Below, in pieces: positions 1 through 7,278 of a DNA stretch of 32,226 nt; position 1 is the stretch's first letter; each line of letters starts with the position of its first letter. The position numbers and the translations under genes are program-made. The stretch comes from Hydrogenophaga sp. GTDB taxonomy: Bacteria > Pseudomonadota > Gammaproteobacteria > Burkholderiales > Burkholderiaceae_C. The stretch is from positions 1-32,226 of the forward strand of contig NZ_JAUSOO010000010.1 in NCBI RefSeq assembly GCF_030656115.1, in the 5' to 3' direction. A model generated the notes under the pieces. That model was not told the origin of the DNA. It did not search any database and was given only the letters and a program-made list of their open reading frames with translations.

Positions 1-114
1 TACGGCATTGAGAAAGACGTGGGCTACATCTCCACCGGCGGCGGCGCGTTTCTGGAGGTGCTGGAAGGCAAGACGCTGCCGGCGTTAGAGCTGCTGGCGC
101 GGCGCGCGGCTTGA
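1..114 (+). CDS. pgk: Phosphoglycerate kinase, C-terminal end (partial)
   Basis: The window opens inside a reading frame of 37 codons ending in TGA at 112-114. Its residues read as the C-terminus of phosphoglycerate kinase: the stretch with STGGGAFLE, then [10 protein letters not shown], which is the conserved nucleotide-binding glycine motif and closing helix of the family. The enzyme interconverts 1,3-bisphosphoglycerate and 3-phosphoglycerate with ADP/ATP in glycolysis, gluconeogenesis and the Calvin cycle. The neighbouring aldolase gene fits a glycolytic/Calvin gene group. Only the end is visible, so start and length cannot be judged. Confidence 0.9.
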   Translation, partial: YGIEKDVGYISTGGGAFLEVLEGKTLPALELLARRAA

Positions 115-130
115 TGCCTTGGCTGGCGTG

Positions 131-242
131 CCCCCACCCCAGCCCTCCCCCAGAGGGGGAGGGAGCCCACCGGGGACAAGCGCCCGCCAGCAGATTCCCC
201 GCATTCGCCCCTTCCCCCGCTGGGGGAAGGCTGGGATGGGGG
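131..242. repeat. Composite GC-rich palindromic intergenic element (REP-like)
   Basis: Two perfect hairpins sit inside a larger inverted repeat between pgk and the aldolase gene. Hairpin 1 has 9-bp arms at 143-151 and 155-163 with loop AGA. Hairpin 2 has 9-bp arms at 210-218 and 222-230 with loop GCT. The outer arms 131-144 and 229-242 are complementary in 13 of 14 positions. There is no T-tract, so it is not a classic terminator. The architecture resembles REP/BIME-type intergenic elements; genome copy number cannot be seen here. Confidence 0.7.
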
Positions 243-292
243 CTCCCCGATCCCATCTTTTCTTTGTTTGAACCACTGTCTGGAGACAACCC

Positions 293-1360
293 ATGGCCCT
301 CATTTCCCTTCGCCAACTGCTCGACCACGCGGCAGAACACCACTACGGCCTGCCGGCCTTCAACGTCAACAACATGGAGCAGGTGCAGGCCATCATGCAG
401 GCGGCCGACCAGGTGAACAGCCCGGTCATCCTGCAGGGTTCGGCCGGTGCACGCTCTTACGCGGGCGAGCCCTTCCTGCGCCACCTGATTTCTGCGGCGA
501 TCGAGATGTACCCACACATTCCGGTGTGCATGCACCAGGACCACGGCGCCGCGCCCGCCATCTGCTTCCGTTCCATCCAGTCGGGCTTCAGCTCGGTGAT
601 GATGGACGGCAGCCTGTTGGCCGACGGCAAGACACCCGCCAGCTACGACTACAACGTGAGCGTAACGCGCCAGGTGGTCGACCTGGCGCACGCCTGCGGC
701 GTGTCGGTGGAAGGTGAGCTGGGTTGTCTGGGTTCGCTGGAAACGGGCAAAGCCGGCGAAGAAGACGGCCACGGCGCCGAAGGCGTGCTGGACCATTCTT
801 CGTTGTTGACCGACCCCGACGAGGCCGCCGACTTCGTGAGCAAAACCCAGGTGGACGCGCTGGCCATCGCCATCGGCACCAGCCACGGTGCCTACAAGTT
901 CAGCAGCAAGCCCAGCGGCAAGGTGCTGCGCATTGACCGCGTGAAAGAGATTCACCAGCGCATTCCCAATGTGCACCTGGTCATGCACGGCTCCAGCAGC
1001 GTGCCGGAAGACTGGCTGGCCATCATCAACCAGTACGGTGGCGACATGGGCGTGACCTACGGCGTGCCGGTGGACGAAATCGTCGAAGGCATCAAGAACG
1101 GCGTGCGCAAGGTCAACATCGACACCGACCTGCGCATGGCCAGCACCGGTGCCATTCGCAAACACCTGGCCGAAGATCGCAAAAACTTCGACCCGCGCAA
1201 GTTCTACAAAGAAGCCACGAAGGCCATGCAAGCCATTTGCGCGGCGCGCTACGAAGCCTTCGGCGCCGCCGGCATGGCGAGCAAGATCACGCAGGTGTAC
1301 AGCCTGGAGACGATGCAGAAGCGCTACGACAAGGGTGAGCTGGTGGCGAAAGTGGCCTGA
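293..1360 (+). CDS. fba: Class II fructose-bisphosphate aldolase (Calvin-cycle subtype)
   Basis: A 355-residue zinc-dependent aldolase that cleaves or forms fructose 1,6-bisphosphate; the subtype also serves sedoheptulose-bisphosphate in Calvin-cycle bacteria. Visible family signatures are AFNVNN near residue 22, HQDHGA with the metal ligand at H84, EGELG near 140-144, TSHGAYKF with H198, MHGSSS with H232, and the phosphate-binding NIDTDLR segment. The length matches the CbbA-like class II group. The ATG at 293 is preceded by GGAG (282-285) at good spacing. It follows pgk, as in many betaproteobacteria, though no pyruvate kinase gene lies between. Cytosolic enzyme; whether it serves autotrophy here or only glycolysis cannot be told. 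Confidence 0.95.
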   Translation: MALISLRQLLDHAAEHHYGLPAFNVNNMEQVQAIMQAADQVNSPVILQGSAGARSYAGEPFLRHLISAAIEMYPHIPVCMHQDHGAAPAICFRSIQSGFSSVMMDGSLLADGKTPASYDYNVSVTRQVVDLAHACGVSVEGELGCLGSLETGKAGEEDGHGAEGVLDHSSLLTDPDEAADFVSKTQVDALAIAIGTSHGAYKFSSKPSGKVLRIDRVKEIHQRIPNVHLVMHGSSSVPEDWLAIINQYGGDMGVTYGVPVDEIVEGIKNGVRKVNIDTDLRMASTGAIRKHLAEDRKNFDPRKFYKEATKAMQAICAARYEAFGAAGMASKITQVYSLETMQKRYDKGELVAKVA

Positions 1361-1412
1361 GCAGTAACCCGCATGACAAGCGGCACGCAGGCCGCTGCGC
1401 TAGAGTGCGCCG

Positions 1413-2654
1413 ATGAACCATACCCTCCGCGCCGATCCGTCGGTGATTGATTCGCGCCAGGCGGCCTGGCGGTTGCTGGTGGCCCTGGGGCTGGTGGTGC
1501 TGGGCAACAGCAGCATGTATGTGGTGTCGGTGGTGCTGCCCACGGTGCAGCTGGAATTCGGCATCGACCGCGCCAGTGCCTCGCTGCCGTACACCTTCAT
1601 GATGGTCTGCCTGGGTGTGGGCGGTATCTGGACCGGGCGCATGGCCGACCGGCACGGGCTGATGAAGGTGCTCTGGCTGGGCGCGCTGGCGGTGGCGGGC
1701 GGCTTTGTCTGGGCCGCGCAATCCGGCAGCATCTGGACCTTTGGACTGGCCCACGGGCTGCTCGGTCTCCTGGGCGGCGCCTCGACCTTCGCACCGTTGT
1801 TGGCCGATACGTCCCAGTGGTGGAACCGCCGACGCGGCATTGCGGTGGCGATTTGCGCCAGTGGCAACTACATCGCAGGGGCCTTCTGGCCGCCCGTGGT
1901 GCAACACGGCATCGAGACCATCGGCTGGCGCCCCACCTACACGATCATGGGCGTGGTCTGCGGCCTGGGCATGCTGGCGCTGTCGGCGTTCATGCGCCAG
2001 CGACCGCCGCTGGCGCCGCCAGTGCCGGTGGACCCGACCGGGTCTGCGCCTGTCATGGACCGAAACCGTCCGTTCGGTCTGAGCCCCTCGCGAGCCCAGT
2101 GGCTGCTGTGCGTGGCCGGGGTGGGCTGCTGCGTGGCCATGTCGATGCCGCAGGTGCACATCGTGGCCTACTGCACCGACCTGGGTTTTGGCGCGGCGCG
2201 CGGCGCCGAGATGCTGTCGCTGATGTTGGCCAGCGGCATCGTCAGCCGCCTGGTGTCAGGCTTTGTCTGTGACCGCATCGGTGGCATCCGCACGCTGCTG
2301 CTGGGCTCTGCGCTGCAGGGTGTGGCGCTGCTGCTGTTCCTGCCGTTTGACGGCATGGTGCCGCTGTATGTGATCTCGGCCCTGTTTGGTCTGTTTCAAG
2401 GCGGCATCGTGCCGTCGTACGCCATCATCGTGCGCGAACACTTTCCGCTGCAGGAAGTGGGGGCCCGGGTCGGCGCGGTCATCATGGCCACGCTGCTCGG
2501 CATGGCGCTGGGCGGATGGCTCTCGGGCTGGATCTTTGACCACACGGGCAGCTACGACGCCGCCTTCATCAACGGCATCGCCTGGAACCTGCTGAACCTG
2601 GCCATCGCCGGCTGGTTGTACCGGCGCCTGCGCTCAAGCAAACGCCAACGCTGA
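1413..2654 (+). CDS. MFS transporter
   Basis: A 413-residue protein with about twelve hydrophobic segments, typical of a major facilitator superfamily permease of the inner membrane. Between helices 2 and 3 the loop GRMADRHG is a motif-A-like sequence, and the equivalent second-half loop SGFVCDRIGG lies between helices 8 and 9, showing the duplicated six-helix halves. The N-terminal region before helix 1 is short and the C-terminus ends in a basic tail. No strong ribosome binding site precedes the ATG at 1413. The substrate cannot be read from the sequence; related permeases in this group often carry small carboxylates, but that is only a family-level guess. The aldolase lies upstream, with a 52-bp gap that would allow co-transcription. 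Confidence 0.85.
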   Translation: MNHTLRADPSVIDSRQAAWRLLVALGLVVLGNSSMYVVSVVLPTVQLEFGIDRASASLPYTFMMVCLGVGGIWTGRMADRHGLMKVLWLGALAVAGGFVWAAQSGSIWTFGLAHGLLGLLGGASTFAPLLADTSQWWNRRRGIAVAICASGNYIAGAFWPPVVQHGIETIGWRPTYTIMGVVCGLGMLALSAFMRQRPPLAPPVPVDPTGSAPVMDRNRPFGLSPSRAQWLLCVAGVGCCVAMSMPQVHIVAYCTDLGFGAARGAEMLSLMLASGIVSRLVSGFVCDRIGGIRTLLLGSALQGVALLLFLPFDGMVPLYVISALFGLFQGGIVPSYAIIVREHFPLQEVGARVGAVIMATLLGMALGGWLSGWIFDHTGSYDAAFINGIAWNLLNLAIAGWLYRRLRSSKRQR

Positions 2655-2730
2655 CGATCCGCTGGACAGCCGGCGCGACGTGTCTTGTTCCAGGATGCGG
2701 CGGAACCGGCTCCGCCGGGCCACTCGCATC

Positions 2731-2850
2731 GCCCCCTGGGGGGTGACGCCGCAGGCGGCGCGGGGGGCTGGATTCAGCGCCGGGCCGCCCCAAGCTGAAT
2801 TCGCGCCCCCTCGGGGGGCAGCGACCCGCGCAGCGGCGGAGCGTGGGGGC
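2731..2850. repeat. Pair of GC-rich palindromic elements
   Basis: Two related blocks lie between the convergent MFS and cytochrome genes. Block 1 (2731-2768) and block 2 (2803-2850) each begin with a C-tract/G-tract palindrome (GCCCCCT then G-run), continue with a GC-rich inner hairpin and end with a G-run. In block 2 the inner hairpin is built on CGCGCAGCG. I recall similar elements near gene ends in Comamonadaceae genomes. They may also help stop transcription from both sides, although no T-tract is present. Confidence 0.6.
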
Positions 2851-2853
2851 GTG

Positions 2854-3468
2854 TCACTTGCTGCTCACATACTCCGCCACAGCAGCCATCTCCAACTCCG
2901 TCATCTTCTCTGCCACCACGTGCATCACCACGTTGTCGTTGGTGCGGTCGCGTTTGTTGAATGACTTCAGTTGCGTGTGGATGTAGCCCGAGAACTGGGT
3001 GGCCAGACGCGGCAGATTGGCTGCACCTTCGGCATTCATGCCGTGGCAGCTCACGCAGGCAGGCACGCCGCTGAACTTGTTGCCGTTGTGGTACACGTAC
3101 CGGCCCATGGCGGCGAGCTGCGGGTCTTTGGCCTCTTCGCGGGGCAGGCTCATTTTTTCGTAGTATTTGCCCAGCGCCAGCATTTCGTCGGGTGTGAGCT
3201 TGGCCACCATTTCGTTCATGGCCGAACTCTTGCGCTTGCCCGTCTTGAAGGCATCGAGCTGCTTGGCCACGTACTCGGCGTTTTGACCCGCCAGACGTGG
3301 GAACACCTCGCTGGTGGACTCCCCTTGTGCGCCGTGGCACAGGAAGCAGGAGCCGCCCGCGATCTTCTTCGCGCGGGCTTCGTCAGCCTGCGCCCATGCG
3401 CCTGAGCTGCCCAGCAGCACAACAGTGACCAGTGCACGGCTGAGAAATGGAATTCGGGCTGCGTTCAT
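2854..3468 (-). CDS. Diheme cytochrome c (c4-like)
   Basis: A 204-residue exported diheme cytochrome. The signal peptide is MNAARIPFLS to the ALA-like site near GAWAQA, residues 1-27. Heme motifs are CFLCH at 41-45 and CVSCH at 138-142, each followed by a similar helical domain, giving the tandem two-domain layout of cytochrome c4. The ATG at 3468 is chosen because AAAGG lies 7 bases upstream and a signal peptide begins there; an in-frame start at 3546 would add 26 residues that run across a terminator. It lies downstream of the soxF-like gene on the same strand, so it probably passes electrons from sulfide or thiosulfate oxidation to a terminal oxidase. That role is inferred from context. 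Confidence 0.88.
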   Translation of the reverse strand: MNAARIPFLSRALVTVVLLGSSGAWAQADEARAKKIAGGSCFLCHGAQGESTSEVFPRLAGQNAEYVAKQLDAFKTGKRKSSAMNEMVAKLTPDEMLALGKYYEKMSLPREEAKDPQLAAMGRYVYHNGNKFSGVPACVSCHGMNAEGAANLPRLATQFSGYIHTQLKSFNKRDRTNDNVVMHVVAEKMTELEMAAVAEYVSSK

Positions 3469-3496
3469 GACATAACCTTTGACTGATATTTGAATG

Positions 3497-3533
3497 AAAA
3501 AAAAGCGCCCCGGTGCGGTGCCGGGACGCTTTA
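3497..3533 (-). terminator. Intrinsic terminator between soxF-like gene and the c4-like cytochrome
   Basis: Read on the minus strand, a stem AAAGCG-x-CCCGG against its complement with one mismatch closes a 7-base loop and is followed by a run of eight T residues. It begins just after the soxF-like stop codon and ends about 30 bases before the start of the c4-like cytochrome. It could end the soxEF transcript or act as an attenuator for the cytochrome gene. Confidence 0.8.
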
Positions 3534-3542
3534 ATAAGTTCA

Positions 3543-4823
3543 TCAAGCCAGGGTGTCGGCCCAGATGTTGCGCGCCCAGGCGTGCGCGTAGCGACCTTCC
3601 AGTTCGCTGGCTGCGCTCGACACGCCACCCGAACCGGGCACCGTGAGCATCGTCTTCTTTTCGGCGTCGTAACGGTGCACGCTGGCCACGTGCACAACGT
3701 CTTCATCGGTCACGAAGCTGTAGCAGGTGTTGGCGTACAGGGGCAGGCTGGGTGGCTCTTTGCCCGCCAGCAGCGAGACCACCGCCGCCGCGCAGGTTTT
3801 GCCGTGCTGGTTGGCCATGTGGCCCGACTTGGGCATGCCCGGCGCGATCTGAATGGCATCGCCCAGCACGTGGATGTTTTTGTGCGCCTTGGACTCAAAC
3901 GTCAGGAAGTCGACTTCGCACCAGCGGGCGTTGGCCGTGGCCAGACCGGTCTTGACCGCAATGTCGCCTGCGCGCATGTTGGGGACCACGTTGGCCACAG
4001 CCGCTTTGAAGTCGTCGTTGAACTCGAACTTCAAGGTGTTGGTGGTGGCGTCCACATCGGTCACCTTGTGCTTGGGGCGGTACTCGATCATGCCGTCGTA
4101 GTGGTCCTTCCAGGCCTTCATGAACAGGCCCTTCTTGGACTGGATGTCGTCGTTCGCGTCGAAGATCATCACCTTGCTCTTGGGCTTGGCCTTTTTGAAG
4201 TAGTTGGCCACCATGCAGGCGCGTTCGTAGGGGCCGGGGGGGCAGCGGTAGGGCGCCAGCGGGATGGAGAGCGCGTAGACGCCGCCGTCGGGCATGGCTT
4301 CCAGTTGCTTGCGCAGCGCCACAGTTTGCGCGCCAGCTTTCCAGGCGTGCAGCACCTTGTCCTTGGCGCCGGCCTTGGCCATGCCGGGCAGGCTGTCCCA
4401 CATGAAGTCGATACCCGGCGACAGGATGAGGCGGTCGTAGGGCAGTTCACCGCCGCTGGCCAATTTGACCATGCGTTTTTCCGGGTCGATGCTGGCCACC
4501 ATGTCGCGCACCACCTTCACGCCGTGGCGCTTGGTCAGGTTGTCGTAGGGCGTGGTGATGTCGGCCATGGTCTTGCTGCCCTGAATCACCAGGTTGGAGA
4601 TGGGGCAGGAGATGAAGGCCTCGTTGGGCTCGATCAGGGTGACGTCGATCCCATGGTCAGAAAACATGCGCAGGTATTTGGCTGCGGTGGCACCACCGTA
4701 GCCGCCACCCACCACCACCACTTTGGCGCTGCTGCCGCCCATGCCGGCGCAACCGCCCAGCAAACCCAGACCAGCCACAGCCGAGCCAGCGCCCAGCGTT
4801 TGTACAAATTGACGACGTTTCAT
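3543..4823 (-). CDS. soxF: Flavocytochrome c sulfide dehydrogenase flavoprotein subunit (SoxF/FccB-like)
   Basis: A 426-residue exported FAD protein of the flavocytochrome c sulfide dehydrogenase family, which oxidises sulfide to sulfur or polysulfide in the periplasm and passes electrons to a cytochrome partner. The N-terminus has a twin-arginine motif (RRQFVQ) and a possible lipobox ending at C25. The dinucleotide-binding loop VVGGGYGG spans about 38-44. C73 in SCPISN fits the cysteine that binds FAD covalently. C194 (PYRCPPG) and C367 (NTCYSF) fit the redox disulfide pair, and the C-terminal FCSD flavin-binding domain surrounds C367. The monoheme cytochrome directly upstream is the expected partner subunit. 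Start ATG 4823 is preceded by GGAG. All key residues are present, so an active enzyme is likely. Confidence 0.92.
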   Translation of the reverse strand: MKRRQFVQTLGAGSAVAGLGLLGGCAGMGGSSAKVVVVGGGYGGATAAKYLRMFSDHGIDVTLIEPNEAFISCPISNLVIQGSKTMADITTPYDNLTKRHGVKVVRDMVASIDPEKRMVKLASGGELPYDRLILSPGIDFMWDSLPGMAKAGAKDKVLHAWKAGAQTVALRKQLEAMPDGGVYALSIPLAPYRCPPGPYERACMVANYFKKAKPKSKVMIFDANDDIQSKKGLFMKAWKDHYDGMIEYRPKHKVTDVDATTNTLKFEFNDDFKAAVANVVPNMRAGDIAVKTGLATANARWCEVDFLTFESKAHKNIHVLGDAIQIAPGMPKSGHMANQHGKTCAAAVVSLLAGKEPPSLPLYANTCYSFVTDEDVVHVASVHRYDAEKKTMLTVPGSGGVSSAASELEGRYAHAWARNIWADTLA

Positions 4824-4834
4824 GGTGGGGCTCC

Positions 4835-5137
4835 TTATTTTTTCTGGGCGGCAAAGTAGGCGGCGATCTGCTGGATCTGCTCGTCAGAGTAGCCCTTGGA
4901 GATCTGGTGCATGATCGTTGCAGGCTTGCGACCGGTCTTGAAATCCATCATCTTCTGAATCAGTTCGTCTTTGTCCTTGCCGGCCAAAGCTTCGTTGCCT
5001 TGCAACGCCCGGCCATCGGTGCCATGGCAGTTGGCGCAGGCCGCGGCCCAGACGCGCACCTGGTTGACCTGGGCTTGCGCCCCCACGGCGGCGAGGCACA
5101 GGGCGCCCGCAGCCAGCCACTTGATCGATTTGACCAT
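4835..5137 (-). CDS. soxE: Monoheme cytochrome c, SoxE/FccA-like partner of SoxF
   Basis: A 100-residue periplasmic cytochrome with a cleaved signal peptide (to about AQA, residue 23) and one heme site, CANCH at 34-38. A methionine in ATIMHQ is the likely sixth ligand. It is encoded immediately before the flavoprotein with an 11-bp gap, matching the cytochrome/flavoprotein pair of flavocytochrome c. Two start codons are possible, 5143 and 5137. The GGAG ribosome site directly abuts the first ATG and is 6 bases from the second, so 5137 is preferred. The promoter must lie in 5138-5525, shared with the divergent regulator. Confidence 0.88.
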   Translation of the reverse strand: MVKSIKWLAAGALCLAAVGAQAQVNQVRVWAAACANCHGTDGRALQGNEALAGKDKDELIQKMMDFKTGRKPATIMHQISKGYSDEQIQQIAAYFAAQKK

Positions 5138-5525
5138 CGTCATCTCCAGAGGTTGGTTTGAATTGAATACCGTCTAAAACTGTAGCAGACCCCTGCAACC
5201 GCTATAAACATCAGTAATTCCGCATATTTAGATGTTTGATGCTAGCATCGCGCTCCCTGCGGTTCCAGCCCGTGAAAACCCTAGCGGATTTTTCGATTTT
5301 CGAGGCGTTCGAGTCAGGGTCAGGTCAGCTTGAAAAAGCACCGAACTGCGCAAAAAAACAGGATGCCCCAAGTGTGCGGTACGAACCGGATTCTGTGCTC
5401 AATGGCAAAGCCCATGGCCGCCGTTTGTCAGAATTTTGAGGGCATCCGGGTTTACACTAATCGTTATATCAGCATTCAATCATATAGTTGGTTGATCAAA
5501 ATCAAACCTGACCGGAGAACCATTG
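5138..5525. promoter_or_regulatory. Divergent control region of the two sox arms
   Basis: This AT-richer stretch without a gene separates soxE (leftward) from the ArsR regulator (rightward). It holds a perfect 12-bp palindrome GATGCTAGCATC at 5238-5249, a palindrome TTGATCAA at 5492-5499, and an inverted pair TATAT (5465-5469) and ATATA (5482-5486). The heptamer ATTCAAT occurs facing rightward at 5474-5480 and facing leftward at 5168-5162, close to each gene start. TTTACA at 5451-5456 could be a -35 box, but no convincing -10 follows. Binding by the adjacent ArsR protein is inferred, not shown. Short open frames here look spurious. Confidence 0.5.
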
Positions 5526-5942
5526 GTGGATGAAATGCACGAGGTGTTTGAGTCTGTGGCGCGCTATTTCAGTGTGCTCGGCGAGCCCACGCGTTTGCGC
5601 ATTCTGCACGCGCTCTGCCAGGAAGAGCGCTGCGTGAACGACATCCTCAAGGCCACGGGTCTGGCGCAGGCCAACGCATCGCGGCACCTGGGGTTGATGT
5701 ACCAGGCTGGCATGTTGTCGCGCCGGCGCGAAGGCAACCAGATTTTCTACAAGGTCGCCGATCCGATGTATGTCGAGCTGTGCCGCTCGGTGTCGGTGCA
5801 GGTGGCCGGTCGCATTGAAAGTGCGGCCAGCGCCCGCGAGAGTTTCAACCATTTCGTCGATGACATGACACCCCGCCCAAGCCCGTCGGCGCGGGCCCCT
5901 CAAACAAACCCCCTCAACCAGAAGGAAAAAGCAAGTGTCTAA
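5526..5942 (+). CDS. soxR: ArsR-family regulator of the sox genes (SoxR-like)
   Basis: A small ArsR/SmtB-type winged-helix repressor of about 138 residues. The core runs from FSVLGEPTRLRILHAL through the recognition helix (LAQANASRHLGLMYQAG) to the wing RRREGNQIFYKV. In the longer numbering from the TTG at 5523, cysteines fall at 32, 37 and 87. One of the first pair together with C87 resembles the two-cysteine persulfide switch of SqrR/BigR-type sensors. The tail after about residue 115 is Pro-rich and probably disordered. The start is non-ATG: GGAG at 5514-5517 sits 8 bases before GTG 5526, with TTG 5523 as an alternative. Its end overlaps the soxC start, so it heads the operon and probably autoregulates. 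Confidence 0.85.
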   Translation: MDEMHEVFESVARYFSVLGEPTRLRILHALCQEERCVNDILKATGLAQANASRHLGLMYQAGMLSRRREGNQIFYKVADPMYVELCRSVSVQVAGRIESAASARESFNHFVDDMTPRPSPSARAPQTNPLNQKEKASV

Positions 5943-7278
5943 AGACCTGAGCGAAGTCATCGGGCGCGTCCTCCCCGCGCCTGAGAATCACCTGAGTGCC
6001 GAAAAGCTTGAAGAGGCCCGCAAAGCGCGCCGCAGCTTCATGGGCAAAGCCCTGGCCATGGGCGCTGGCGTGGCCACCACGGCCACCGCCGCCACCCGCG
6101 CCATGGCGGCCGAGGGTGAGGACGTCATTTTGAAGCTGCCCGAGCACACCGTGGGCCTGGGTCAGCCCGTGGCCATGGAAGGCTACGGCAAGCCCAGCAA
6201 GTGGGAGGCCAACCTGCAGCGCCGCGAAAGCCCGGGCCTGACCCGCGTGTCGCAAGCTTCGGTCAGTTTCACCCCGCTGCAAGGGTTGTTCGGCATCATC
6301 ACCCCCAGTGGCTTGCACTTTGAGCGTCACCACCAGGGCTGGTGGGACATTGACCCCAGCAAGCACCGCTTGATGATCAATGGTCTGGTGAAGCGCGAGC
6401 GCGTGTTCACCATGGACGACCTGATGCGTTTGCCCAGCGTGTCGCGCATCCACTTCATTGAATGCGGTGCCAACTCGGCACCCGAGTGGGGCAACGTGGC
6501 CCTGCCGTCGGTGCAGTACACCCACGGCATGGTCAGCTGCTCGGAATTCACCGGCGTGCTGCTGTCGACGCTGCTGGAAATGTGCGGTGTTGACAAGAAG
6601 AAGGGCAAGTACGTGTTGGCCGAAGGCGCTGATGGCTCCTCCATGACCCGCACCATCGACATGGAGCGCGCCATGGACGACTGCATCGTGGCCTGGGCCA
6701 TGAACGGTGAAATGCTGCGTCCCGAGAACGGTTATCCGCTGCGTCTGGTGGTGCCGGGCATTCAAGGTGTGAGCTGGGTCAAGTACCTGCGCCGCATTGA
6801 AGTGGGCGATCAGAAGTACGCCACCAAAGACGAAGCGGTTCACTACATCGACCACATGCCCGATGGCACGCACCGCCAATACACCGGCATTCAGGAATGC
6901 AAGTCGGTCATCACCACGCCTTCGGGCAGCCAGACGCTGCTCGACAAAGGCTTCTACAACATCACGGGCCTGGCCTGGTCGGGTCGCGGTGCCATCAAGC
7001 GGGTGGACGTGAGCGTGGACGGTGGACGCAACTGGCGCACAGCACGCATGGAAGGCCCCGTGCTGCCCAAGGCACTGACCCGCTTCAACATCGACTGGGT
7101 GTGGGACGGCAAGCCCGCCATCTTGCAGAGCCGTGCCATCGACAGCACTGGCTATGTGCAACCCAAGATCAACCAGTTGCGTGCCGTTCGCGGCACCAAG
7201 TCCGTGTACCACCAAAACGCCATTCAGTCCTGGAAAGTGTCTGAGAACGGCGAAGTCTCCAACGTGCAGGTGTTCTGA
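5935..7278 (+). CDS. soxC: Sulfane dehydrogenase molybdenum subunit SoxC
   Basis: A 447-residue periplasmic molybdopterin protein of the sulfite-oxidase fold. With SoxD it oxidises the sulfane sulfur left on SoxY after SoxB action. A twin-arginine signal (RRSFMGK, residues 32-38) and a following Ala-rich segment direct export of the folded protein. C177 in FIECGANS is the molybdenum ligand. The C-terminal third is the Mo-co dimerisation domain, containing VDVSVDGG. The start is GTG at 5935, 8 bases after AAGGA, and overlaps the regulator stop by 8 bases. The stop overlaps the soxD start as ATGA, so synthesis of the two subunits is probably coupled. Confidence 0.96.
   Translation: MSKDLSEVIGRVLPAPENHLSAEKLEEARKARRSFMGKALAMGAGVATTATAATRAMAAEGEDVILKLPEHTVGLGQPVAMEGYGKPSKWEANLQRRESPGLTRVSQASVSFTPLQGLFGIITPSGLHFERHHQGWWDIDPSKHRLMINGLVKRERVFTMDDLMRLPSVSRIHFIECGANSAPEWGNVALPSVQYTHGMVSCSEFTGVLLSTLLEMCGVDKKKGKYVLAEGADGSSMTRTIDMERAMDDCIVAWAMNGEMLRPENGYPLRLVVPGIQGVSWVKYLRRIEVGDQKYATKDEAVHYIDHMPDGTHRQYTGIQECKSVITTPSGSQTLLDKGFYNITGLAWSGRGAIKRVDVSVDGGRNWRTARMEGPVLPKALTRFNIDWVWDGKPAILQSRAIDSTGYVQPKINQLRAVRGTKSVYHQNAIQSWKVSENGEVSNVQVF

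Noticed and set aside
3513..4859. Plus-strand frame of 448 codons opposite soxF
   Set aside because: The minus strand carries a complete flavoprotein with all catalytic residues; the plus frame has none.
5236..5439. Small frame in the divergent sox control region
   Set aside because: No ribosome site, ordinary composition and overlap with regulatory repeats; not convincing as a gene.
5914..7215. Long minus-strand frame of 433 codons opposite soxC
   Set aside because: It mirrors the codon pattern of the high-GC soxC gene, is rich in His/Ala/Gly/Val and shows no domain.
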